From Pseudomonadota bacterium (lineage in GTDB: Bacteria; Pseudomonadota; Gammaproteobacteria; Burkholderiales; Nitrosomonadaceae): a stretch of DNA of 41,877 bases. The stretch is from assembly GCA_018241205.1 (NCBI GenBank), contig JAFEEI010000044.1, positions 23,630 through 65,506 of the forward strand, in the 5' to 3' direction. The number at the start of each line of letters is the position of its first letter. Position 1 is the first letter of the stretch. The notes beneath the pieces were generated by a model. It searched no databases and was not told where the DNA came from. It worked only from the letters and a program-made list of their open reading frames with translations. The translations under genes and the position numbers were made by a program. Below are positions 35,300-41,877 of this stretch, one piece after another.

Positions 35300-36706
35300 T
35301 TAGAAGCGATAAGAAGCAAGGATCGAATAAAGATCCCAGTATTGTTTACTGTCCCCAGGGACCGGATTGTCCAGCCTTGATAGCCATCCGGTTCCGTTCA
35401 CATGGTGATATTCAGCACGCAGCATGAATTCCGGTGTAACATTCCAGCGTAATCCCACAGTGATATCCTTGGCAAAACGACTAAAGCCGTGACGCCCAGG
35501 AGCTTTCTCGGCCCAACGACTTCCATCACGATCCGATCTATCAGTATAAAGAACATCGTACCGCACCATACCTTCCAGTCTCGGGGTAAATCGATATTCC
35601 CCCTGAAAATAATAGCTTTCACCATACAAATTCTGACCATCTAATACCGTAGAGTGGAAATTATTATCATATTTAAGATGACGTATCGCATATTCAGAGG
35701 TCAACGTCCAGCGCTCCGTATTGTATTGTGCTGAAAAATAAATAGGTGAAAATTGAAATGCTCCTGGTCCAATTGGATCATTGGATTTACTCGAAGGATC
35801 ATATGATGTATTTAACCATATTCCACTAATACCCAAGCGCAGACGCTTATCGTTTGTCTCAAAAATTCCTCGACCAATATACGATACTTCCCGACTTAAT
35901 TGTCCTCTTGGTACATCAGTTCCAAGAACAGAAAGTTGCGTATCTTTATCGCTCACGATTGGTAACCATACGCCAAATTGGGTAGAAATTGTACCTAGTC
36001 TGGCAACGGCAGTTTCACCATATAATTGTATAGAATCTCCTGAAAGACCCAGATTACGTGTGCGATCAAAATAAATTGATTGCGGCAACAAAATGCCTGG
36101 GCGAGTAAACGCCACATCTCGCGTATCATTATAAAAACCGAATGGATTTTTTAACCTACCAACGCGAATCCCAAATTGATCTGTTTCGTGAGAATACAGG
36201 CGATAATCCAGGAAAGCAAAGTCAAGTCGCGGCATACCCGTATTCCCCTCGCCTGCACGGCGAGACAATACTTGCGCCGACAACTGCAGTTTCGGCAAAG
36301 GCCGAGCGGAAGCGTTCAATCCGGCTTCAGTCAAACCAAAACTGCCATCTTTGTGACTTTTGCCAAAAACATTGTTATCCGAAGTCAAGACGTATGCTTG
36401 TGTGATAAAACCATGAATCTGTAAATCCCAAGGGCGATCGGTTGAACGCCACCACTTGAGCGCAGTACTTATTACACCGTTTTTTTCTTTGACATTGCCC
36501 CTTTCTGCCGCTTCAGTGGGCAAATCCTTTGCTTGCACCCATTTGACAGGTGCTTTAGCAGATTCAGATTGTTTTTGTGATTGATCAGGTTGCTGCGCCT
36601 GAGCGGAAATATCGCCGACAAACCATAGCACGACAACACTCTTGCCGAGCCACCGGACGGAGCTGATGAAATAGCTACTTAATCTCGAGCACGTTAACAT
36701 TTTCAT
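35300..36706 (-). CDS. Outer-membrane beta-barrel (porin-like) protein
   Basis: The 468-residue protein has a signal peptide ending near DISAQAQQ, a polar linker (about residues 37-85), then alternating beta strands through the terminal aromatic residue in YSILASYRF, as expected for an outer-membrane barrel. Segments such as FAFLDYRLYSHETDQFGIRV and GRLKNPFGFYNDTRDV resemble phosphate- or carboxylate-type porins, but I cannot name the substrate. GGAGAG 9 bases ahead supports the ATG at 36706. The gene overlaps the small PstS-like gene by 32 bases and precedes the GGDEF/EAL gene by 15, so the three are very likely one operon. Confidence 0.85.
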   Translation of the reverse strand: MKMLTCSRLSSYFISSVRWLGKSVVVLWFVGDISAQAQQPDQSQKQSESAKAPVKWVQAKDLPTEAAERGNVKEKNGVISTALKWWRSTDRPWDLQIHGFITQAYVLTSDNNVFGKSHKDGSFGLTEAGLNASARPLPKLQLSAQVLSRRAGEGNTGMPRLDFAFLDYRLYSHETDQFGIRVGRLKNPFGFYNDTRDVAFTRPGILLPQSIYFDRTRNLGLSGDSIQLYGETAVARLGTISTQFGVWLPIVSDKDTQLSVLGTDVPRGQLSREVSYIGRGIFETNDKRLRLGISGIWLNTSYDPSSKSNDPIGPGAFQFSPIYFSAQYNTERWTLTSEYAIRHLKYDNNFHSTVLDGQNLYGESYYFQGEYRFTPRLEGMVRYDVLYTDRSDRDGSRWAEKAPGRHGFSRFAKDITVGLRWNVTPEFMLRAEYHHVNGTGWLSRLDNPVPGDSKQYWDLYSILASYRF

Positions 36707-37160
36707 TAATATTGGCTCTCCATAAATAACCTATTGCACCTGGTGTACTGGCAACTTTTTCAAGCATTTCTTCACTTGAGTTGACTTTAATCGGCGCTTG
36801 ACCTGTGCCCGAGAATACTAGCCGATCCCAGGTAGATCTCAATTGATAAGGAAATACGTTTAACTTTTCCTTGGAAACGATTTGGTGCAACTGATCGTCA
36901 TCTGATAACACAAAAACTCTGATCTTGGCTCCATTTGACCAGGTTTTTAAATGCATACTAAAGATGGAGCGTAGCGTATTGGAAGAAAGTATTCTTTCTT
37001 TCACACTCGGATTAATAATAATTTCATAATGGCCGTCCGCTCTAACTTCGGTTCCAATAGCCAGAAGACTTAAAGATAGAGCAAAATACAAGAAAACTCT
37101 AATCTTTAATAAACAATGACTTAATAATTTTATTTGTACAGAGAAATGAGATAGATTCAA
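36675..37160 (-). CDS. Small periplasmic PstS-like (phosphate-binding family) protein
   Basis: The product has a hydrophobic signal segment (RVFLYFALSLSLLAIGTEVRA) and a mature part of about 120 residues, far shorter than transport PstS (about 320). KTWSNGAKIRVFVLSDDDQL, then YQLRSTWDRLVFSGTGQAP and STPGAIGYLWR match a short class usually annotated as phosphate ABC substrate-binding, without transporter genes beside it. A GTG at 37223 is possible but overlaps the previous gene by 47 bases. I prefer the TTG at 37160 with GGA 9 bases ahead; this is uncertain. The gene is embedded between the acyltransferase and the porin, so a sensing or accessory role is more likely than phosphate import. Confidence 0.78.
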   Translation of the reverse strand: MNLSHFSVQIKLLSHCLLKIRVFLYFALSLSLLAIGTEVRADGHYEIIINPSVKERILSSNTLRSIFSMHLKTWSNGAKIRVFVLSDDDQLHQIVSKEKLNVFPYQLRSTWDRLVFSGTGQAPIKVNSSEEMLEKVASTPGAIGYLWRANINENVNVLEIK

Positions 37161-37176
37161 GAAAAAATTTCCAGAT

Positions 37177-37992
37177 TCAATACTTTTCCTCGTTAACAGA
37201 TAGAAATGGATTATATTTTCCACAATCTGTTACCACTTCCCATGCGTCGCGATGTTCTTCGTACATTCGATTTAATACATCCTCTACTCTCACATAATAA
37301 GCTTGACGAATACCATGATAATTAACGGGTGGGCCGGCTGGATTAAAGTTTAAGCCATAAAAACTTAACAATCTGTTCAGAGCTGGCTCCATACTTGATA
37401 TCCAATCTTTAATATTATATTTGGCAGAAATACGCATAACACCCGCCATCAGTATCAATGCAATAGGGGGGGTAGCACGACGATCGCTGGAGCGGCGCTC
37501 TTGAGTATTTCTCTTATCGCTATCAATCTCTGCTACTTGCTTACGGCGATCCTCTCCTCGGCGATCTACCTTACGCCGATCAAACTGGCTTATGACGACA
37601 AACCGGGAAATCTCGGCGGCTTGCTGACGTAGCAGTTTTTTTATATCAAAGAGTGTAGGATCTAAGGGCGCATACGATTCGACTGGAAATAATTTCTCAG
37701 GATGTGACAAATCACATAAAACTAACCGTACCGTACCAATGAAATCTCCAGAGGGGCGGAATCGCAAGAGAACATGAGAAGAATGATTATCATAGCTGTC
37801 CTTTTCCAACTGATCTGGGTACAGTGAAGGATCAAATCCAGGAATGCGTTTCTCTACACACAACACTTGATAACGGATTCTATAAACACACTCAAGCAGC
37901 TCAGTGGTATCTGCCACTACAATCTCAAAATATTTCTGAAAGTTTTCATAAAGTTCATTCATAGAATCATCCAGCCTAGTTTCATCACTCAT
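37177..37992 (-). CDS. PEP-CTERM/exosortase-associated N-acyltransferase
   Basis: The 271-residue protein resembles the exosortase-associated acyltransferases (TIGR03694-type, related to N-acyl amino acid synthases and LuxI-like GNAT folds). The N-terminal half has YRIRYQVLCVEKRIPGFDP and FIGTVRLVLCD. AEISRF near 126-131 is the conserved acidic motif, and the second half has ILMAGVMRISAKYNIKDWIS and GIRQAYYVRVEDVL. Between them an Arg-rich insert (about 137-172) repeats DRR or ERR five times. It should transfer an acyl chain from an acyl carrier to an amino group. Starts at 37992 and 37962 are both possible. It heads the PstS-like, porin and GGDEF/EAL run. Confidence 0.85.
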   Translation of the reverse strand: MSDETRLDDSMNELYENFQKYFEIVVADTTELLECVYRIRYQVLCVEKRIPGFDPSLYPDQLEKDSYDNHSSHVLLRFRPSGDFIGTVRLVLCDLSHPEKLFPVESYAPLDPTLFDIKKLLRQQAAEISRFVVISQFDRRKVDRRGEDRRKQVAEIDSDKRNTQERRSSDRRATPPIALILMAGVMRISAKYNIKDWISSMEPALNRLLSFYGLNFNPAGPPVNYHGIRQAYYVRVEDVLNRMYEEHRDAWEVVTDCGKYNPFLSVNEEKY

Positions 37993-38284
37993 CTAAAAAA
38001 GAAGCAGTTAATCTATCAATCCCATCGGCAATAATATTAAACAGCTTTCGTGTCGTATCATCATTGAAAAAGCATAGAATCTACGGTGTATTTCCTATTT
38101 TCAGTAACACAAAACAAAGCTTTCCATTCAATAAGTAATATAAATTTACTACAGTAGCCATTTAAGTATATTTAAAGTGAATATTCAACTGATCTTCATC
38201 ATTTAACAGCAGAATTGCAGCAAAGATAAGCGCTGCTTGTGCACATTTAACAACATCTATGCAGAGGATGACGAAATCCCATGA

Positions 38285-39520
38285 TTAAACCAATACTTCG
38301 ATCGGTACGGGATGATTCAGAAAAGCGGTGGGACTGGCGGTTAAACCGTAGGCACCCGACTGCAGCACAACGACCAAATCGCCTGCAGCTGCTTTGGCCA
38401 TCGGCAATTGATCGGCGAGTACATCCAACGGTGTGCACAAAGGCCCGACGACGGATACCACCTCCCTTTCCCCACCTCGGACTTTATTGCCGATAACCAC
38501 CGGATAGTTTTTGCGGATAACCTGTCCGAAATTGCCGGAAGCCGCCAGATGATGATGCAGTCCGCCATCCGTGATGAGAAAGACTTGCCCACGCGACACC
38601 TTGCGCTCGAGCACCCGGCACACATAAATCCCGGCTTCCGCAACGATATACCGACCCAATTCAAGCGCAATCCGGGCACCCGGCAGTTGCCACTGAACTT
38701 CCGGCATCAGACGCTGTAAATTTTCGCCAATGGCGGCCAAATCCAGTGCCCGCTCGCCGGGAAAATACGGCACACCGAAACCGCCACCGATATTCAGCAG
38801 CCGTAGCGGCGCTGGTGCATGGTCGGCTAGCCGGATGGCAAGCTGCAAGGATTTAGCATGCGCTTCCTGCAGCGCGCTGGCATTCAGATTCTGCGAACCG
38901 CTGAATATGTGAAAACCGTAAAAATCCAACCTCAGTGCAGCCAATCGTTTCAGCGCATCCGGCACGCATTCGGTGTCGATGCCGAACGGCTTGGGTCCGC
39001 CGCCCATTTTCATGCCGGAGGATTTGAGCTCAAAATCCGGGTTAATCCGAATGGCTACTTTGGGTGTAATCCCAAGATTCATGCCCAGTTGCGCAACCGA
39101 TTCCATTTCTTGCACGGACTCGACATTCAGCATAACACCCGCCGCAATCGCGCTTCGTAACTCATATTCCCTTTTTCCCGGTCCGGCAAAACTGACTCTA
39201 TGCGGCGGTATGACCGTATCCAGCGCCACGCGCATTTCGCCAGCCGACGCAACATCGATGCCATCGACCAAACCGGCTATATGCTGCACTACGGCCGGCA
39301 TCGGATTCGCTTTCATCGCGTAATGCAGCAAAATCTCCTGCGGCAAATGCCGGCGCAGTAAAGCGATCCGTTCGCTGATTTTTTCCCGGTCGTAGGCGTA
39401 AAACGGCGTGCTGCCAACGCGCTGCACCAGCCGGGTCAAGGCCATGCCGCCGATTTGCAGACAATCGTCCTGTACGTCAAACTGCACCAGCGGCGCATGT
39501 TCCGGAGGCGCGTTGCTCAC
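38285..39520 (-). CDS. PLP-dependent decarboxylase, exosortase A system type
   Basis: The 411-residue enzyme belongs to the fold-III ornithine/diaminopimelate decarboxylase family, in the branch found with exosortase A (TIGR03099-like). K70 in HYAMKANPMP binds PLP. GGGFGVPYF holds the phosphate. The usual later motifs VVGPLCTPLDVLA and GAYGLTAS are present. The substrate is not known for this branch; family members act on basic or dicarboxylic amino acids. The ATG at 39520 overlaps the end of the acyl-CoA ligase gene by 4 bases, so the two are coupled and probably serve one pathway. Confidence 0.92.
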   Translation of the reverse strand: MSNAPPEHAPLVQFDVQDDCLQIGGMALTRLVQRVGSTPFYAYDREKISERIALLRRHLPQEILLHYAMKANPMPAVVQHIAGLVDGIDVASAGEMRVALDTVIPPHRVSFAGPGKREYELRSAIAAGVMLNVESVQEMESVAQLGMNLGITPKVAIRINPDFELKSSGMKMGGGPKPFGIDTECVPDALKRLAALRLDFYGFHIFSGSQNLNASALQEAHAKSLQLAIRLADHAPAPLRLLNIGGGFGVPYFPGERALDLAAIGENLQRLMPEVQWQLPGARIALELGRYIVAEAGIYVCRVLERKVSRGQVFLITDGGLHHHLAASGNFGQVIRKNYPVVIGNKVRGGEREVVSVVGPLCTPLDVLADQLPMAKAAAGDLVVVLQSGAYGLTASPTAFLNHPVPIEVLV

Positions 39521-41103
39521 CGGTTGGACCCCGTAAGCAAATGCTGCATTTCCTGCGAGAGTAATTTGCGGTCTATTTTACCGTTCGGATTGCGCGGCAG
39601 ATTGCCCTCGCGCAATTCAACATGACTCGGCAGCATATACGCCGGCAGACGCTGCTTACACGCCTGCAGCAACAGATCCACATCCGCTTTCGCGCCGTTA
39701 CGCACCGTAGCGATCAGCGCGATCGCCTGTCCCAAAACGGGATGTGGCACACCGATGGCGACCGCTTCCGCAACCCATGCCGAGGCATAAGCCACCTCCT
39801 CCACCTCGGTCGGACTGACCCGGTAACCCGAGGTCTTGATCATTTCGTCGCGGCGCTCAATGAAATACAAAAAACCCTCTTCATCCATGCGCACAGTATC
39901 GCCGGACCAGGCCGCGATCTCCACCAGAGGCAAGCCGGCCTGGCGCGCCTTCACCGGCTTAAAGCACTGCGCGGTTCGTTCCGCGTCGTTCCAATACCCC
40001 ATCGCCACCAAGGCGCCGCGGTGCACCAGCTCGCCCGGTTCACCCGGGGCACATGGCGAACCGTCTTCGCGCAACACCAATACTTCAGCATTCGGCACCG
40101 CTTTACCGATAGAATCCGGACGCCGGGCAAGTTCTTCCGGCGCCAAGTACGTCGAACGAAACGCTTCGGTAAAACCGTACATTAAAAAAATTTCCGTATG
40201 CGGCAAAGCGCCGCGCAATTGACGCAATGTTGCATGCGGCATGGCACCACCGGAATTGGTAATGTAGCGCAACGACGATGTTTTTTCCCAATCGAGTTGC
40301 GCCAATTGAATCCACAGTGGCGGCACAGCCGCGAGACAGGTGATTTGCTGTTCATCGACGATGCGGATAATGTCGCGCGGCAGCAGATAATTCATCAGAA
40401 CATTGGCTGCACCGGCATAAAAAGCGGTCGTCAACTGATTCAATCCATAATCGAAGCTCAGCGGCAATACGGTCAAAATCCGGTCATCCGGACAGTTTTG
40501 CAAATACTGCGCGACACTTTTCGCACCCGCCAGCAGATTACGATGCGACAACACTACGCCTTTCGGCTTGCCGGTACTGCCCGAGGTATAAATAATCGCG
40601 GCCATGTCGCTATCGATCACACGACATTCCGGATAAGTGCCGTTGGTGGTCACCATCGCTTCCCAACTAACAACTGCAAGACCGGCAATCATCGGCAGAT
40701 TGTTATGGGCGTCGGTGACGATCACGGTATGCAAATCATGACAGAGCGGCAGCACCGCTTGCAGCAGTTTCAACCGTTCCAGCGAAGTCACCAATATCCT
40801 GACATTGCAATCGATCAGAATATACGCCACCTGTTCCGCTTTCAGCACCGGATTCACCGGAACCATAGCACCGCCCGCAGCCATGGCGGCAAAGAGCGCA
40901 ATTACGGTCTCGAAACGTTTCTCCAGATAAACCGCCACACGCTCGCCGCGGCCTAAGCCCAGTTCGTGTAAGCCGCCCGCCGTTGCCGCAACCTGTCCGG
41001 CCAATGCGGCATAGCCGATGCGCCGATCCTGATAGAGCAAAGCCTCAGCACCCGGCGTCCGTTCCGCAGCGGCAAAAATCAGATCATGGATCAAATCAGT
41101 CAT
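39517..41103 (-). CDS. AMP-dependent acyl-CoA ligase, exosortase A system type
   Basis: The 528-residue adenylate-forming enzyme activates a carboxylic acid with ATP, to CoA or directly to a carrier protein. The P-loop-like motif IIYTSGSTGKPKGVVLSHRN lies around residues 170-185. YGFTEAFRSTYL and GDTVRMDEEGFLYFIERRDE are the later core motifs. Near residue 511, NPNGKIDRKLL holds the catalytic lysine. I use the ATG at 41103 (MTDLIHDLIFAAAERTPGAE); a longer reading from 41310 adds 69 unconserved residues and overlaps gltX. It fits TIGR03098. The carrier protein at 27.7 kb is a possible acceptor, by inference only. Confidence 0.92.
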   Translation of the reverse strand: MTDLIHDLIFAAAERTPGAEALLYQDRRIGYAALAGQVAATAGGLHELGLGRGERVAVYLEKRFETVIALFAAMAAGGAMVPVNPVLKAEQVAYILIDCNVRILVTSLERLKLLQAVLPLCHDLHTVIVTDAHNNLPMIAGLAVVSWEAMVTTNGTYPECRVIDSDMAAIIYTSGSTGKPKGVVLSHRNLLAGAKSVAQYLQNCPDDRILTVLPLSFDYGLNQLTTAFYAGAANVLMNYLLPRDIIRIVDEQQITCLAAVPPLWIQLAQLDWEKTSSLRYITNSGGAMPHATLRQLRGALPHTEIFLMYGFTEAFRSTYLAPEELARRPDSIGKAVPNAEVLVLREDGSPCAPGEPGELVHRGALVAMGYWNDAERTAQCFKPVKARQAGLPLVEIAAWSGDTVRMDEEGFLYFIERRDEMIKTSGYRVSPTEVEEVAYASAWVAEAVAIGVPHPVLGQAIALIATVRNGAKADVDLLLQACKQRLPAYMLPSHVELREGNLPRNPNGKIDRKLLSQEMQHLLTGSNR

Positions 41104-41262
41104 GAGGTAAACGCATTGTCGTCGTGCACGCAATGAAACTGCGGAATTGAAAATTGCGCACATTATAATCGGCTTTGGCTTGCATACGGTTATCAACATG
41201 CGCAGTGGAATCGCGTAAACTATCGCCTTTCTGATCATTGATACAACAAAAACCCGACAATC

Positions 41263-41877
41263 ATGATGGTACGCACACGATTCGCACCCAGCCCGACCGG
41301 TTACCTCCACATTGGCGGCGCACGCACTGCGCTATTTTCCTGGGCTTACGCCCGCAAGCATGGCGGAAAATTCATCCTGCGCATCGAAGATACCGATCTG
41401 GAGCGCTCCACGCAGCAATCGATTCAAGCGATTCTGGATGGTATGGAATGGCTGGGGTTGGATTACGACGAAGGACCGTTTTATCAGATGCAACGGCTGG
41501 CGCGCTATCATGAAGCGGCTGAGCAATTGTTGCAGAATAATTTGGCTTATTATTGCTACGCCAGCAAAGAAGAATTGGAGGAAATGCGCGAACAGCAATT
41601 GGCAGCGGGCCTGAAACCACGTTACGACGGCCGCTGGCGCGACAGCAAAAAAACCCCGCCTGCCGGTGTAAAACCGGTACTCCGCTTTAAAAATCCGCTG
41701 GAAGGCCATGTCACATTCAGTGACCAGATCAAGGGAAAAATCACCGTCGCCAACAACGAACTGGACGACCTGGTATTGCTGCGCAGCGATGGCGTACCGA
41801 CGTACAATTTCAGCGTAGTGATCGACGATCTGGACATGAATATCACGCACGTCATCCGCGGCGACGATCATGTCAAC
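41263..41877 (+). CDS. gltX: Glutamyl-tRNA synthetase, 5' part (cut by window end)
   Basis: The first 205 codons of a class I glutamyl-tRNA synthetase are present and open to the window edge. [20 protein letters not shown] holds the HIGH-type motif (HIGG, residues 16-19). [35 protein letters not shown] and [10 protein letters not shown] follow as in bacterial GltX. ATG ATG at 41263 and 41266 give two possible starts. It is divergent from the acyl-CoA ligase, 159 bases between starts. The KMSKS region lies outside the window. Confidence 0.95.
   Translation, partial: MMVRTRFAPSPTGYLHIGGARTALFSWAYARKHGGKFILRIEDTDLERSTQQSIQAILDGMEWLGLDYDEGPFYQMQRLARYHEAAEQLLQNNLAYYCYASKEELEEMREQQLAAGLKPRYDGRWRDSKKTPPAGVKPVLRFKNPLEGHVTFSDQIKGKITVANNELDDLVLLRSDGVPTYNFSVVIDDLDMNITHVIRGDDHVN

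Noticed and set aside
38485-38495. GCCGATAA, the sigma-28 -10 consensus, on the plus strand
   Set aside because: It lies inside the decarboxylase coding sequence on the opposite strand, with no gene downstream in that orientation and no properly spaced -35.
39622-40185. A 187-codon plus-strand open frame inside the same ligase
   Set aside because: Antisense shadow with low-complexity His/Arg content and no ribosome binding site.
40198-40956. A 252-codon open frame on the plus strand opposite the acyl-CoA ligase
   Set aside because: It lies wholly antisense to a clear adenylate-forming enzyme, is rich in His/Arg/Gln typical of shadow frames in GC-rich genes, and matches no family I know.
41164-41169. 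TATAAT between the ligase and gltX
   Set aside because: The box is self-complementary in context (ATTATAAT), and neither strand has a -35 match at a valid distance, so I could not assign it to either gene.
41104-41310. N-terminal extension of the acyl-CoA ligase
   Set aside because: It would overlap the gltX start and adds residues not seen in adenylate-forming enzymes. The inner ATG at 41103 opens on the conserved fold.

Overview
The window reads as chromosomal DNA from a flagellated betaproteobacterium, most likely Nitrosomonas or a close relative in Nitrosomonadaceae. This rests on remembered gene content and gene order: a complete flgBCDEFGHIJKL cluster with divergent flgA, dusB-fis-purH-purD, UbiH of the GNAAQ type, and exosortase A-associated genes next to gltX. 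No database comparison was possible. Coding density is high. I see no tRNA, rRNA, CRISPR array, intact insertion sequence or prophage.

Region 1 (1-10.6 kb). hslO encodes an Hsp33 lacking two of its four zinc cysteines. It is followed by a single-domain response regulator with a six-helix membrane histidine kinase, comEC on the minus strand, a soluble PAS/NarX-type kinase whose gene overlaps its LuxR-type regulator, a small MITE-like repeat, a class I fructose-bisphosphate aldolase, and two envelope repeat proteins (a Sel1 lipoprotein and an exported ankyrin protein).

Region 2 (10.6-16.1 kb). This is housekeeping: ubiH, then dusB-fis-purH-purD in one tight plus-strand run, with a TATAAT box and GC-rich discriminator ahead of dusB.

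Region 3 (16.2-27.7 kb). The flagellar rod, hook, ring and hook-junction genes flgB to flgL lie on the minus strand, with flgA divergent. A good sigma-28 promoter lies ahead of flgK. FlgK and FlgL appear to share an inserted module. FlgD carries an in-frame 9-bp tandem repeat. Nested inverted repeats sit just ahead of flgA.

Region 4 (27.7-32.4 kb). An exosortase-type acyl carrier protein, a DUF498 protein, a 75-residue secreted protein of unknown role, a 100-bp segment bounded by perfect 15-bp inverted repeats, the murein endopeptidase pbpG, an M32 carboxypeptidase and hemJ.

Region 5 (32.4-41.9 kb). Four minus-strand genes look like one transcription unit: a PEP-CTERM/exosortase-associated N-acyltransferase, a small PstS-like periplasmic protein, an outer-membrane barrel and a large sensor protein with PAS, GGDEF and EAL domains. 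This is the best candidate in the window for an undescribed system, possibly linking acyl-amino-acid synthesis to c-di-GMP signalling. Next come an exosortase A-associated decarboxylase and acyl-CoA ligase that overlap by 4 bases, and the start of gltX, cut by the window end.
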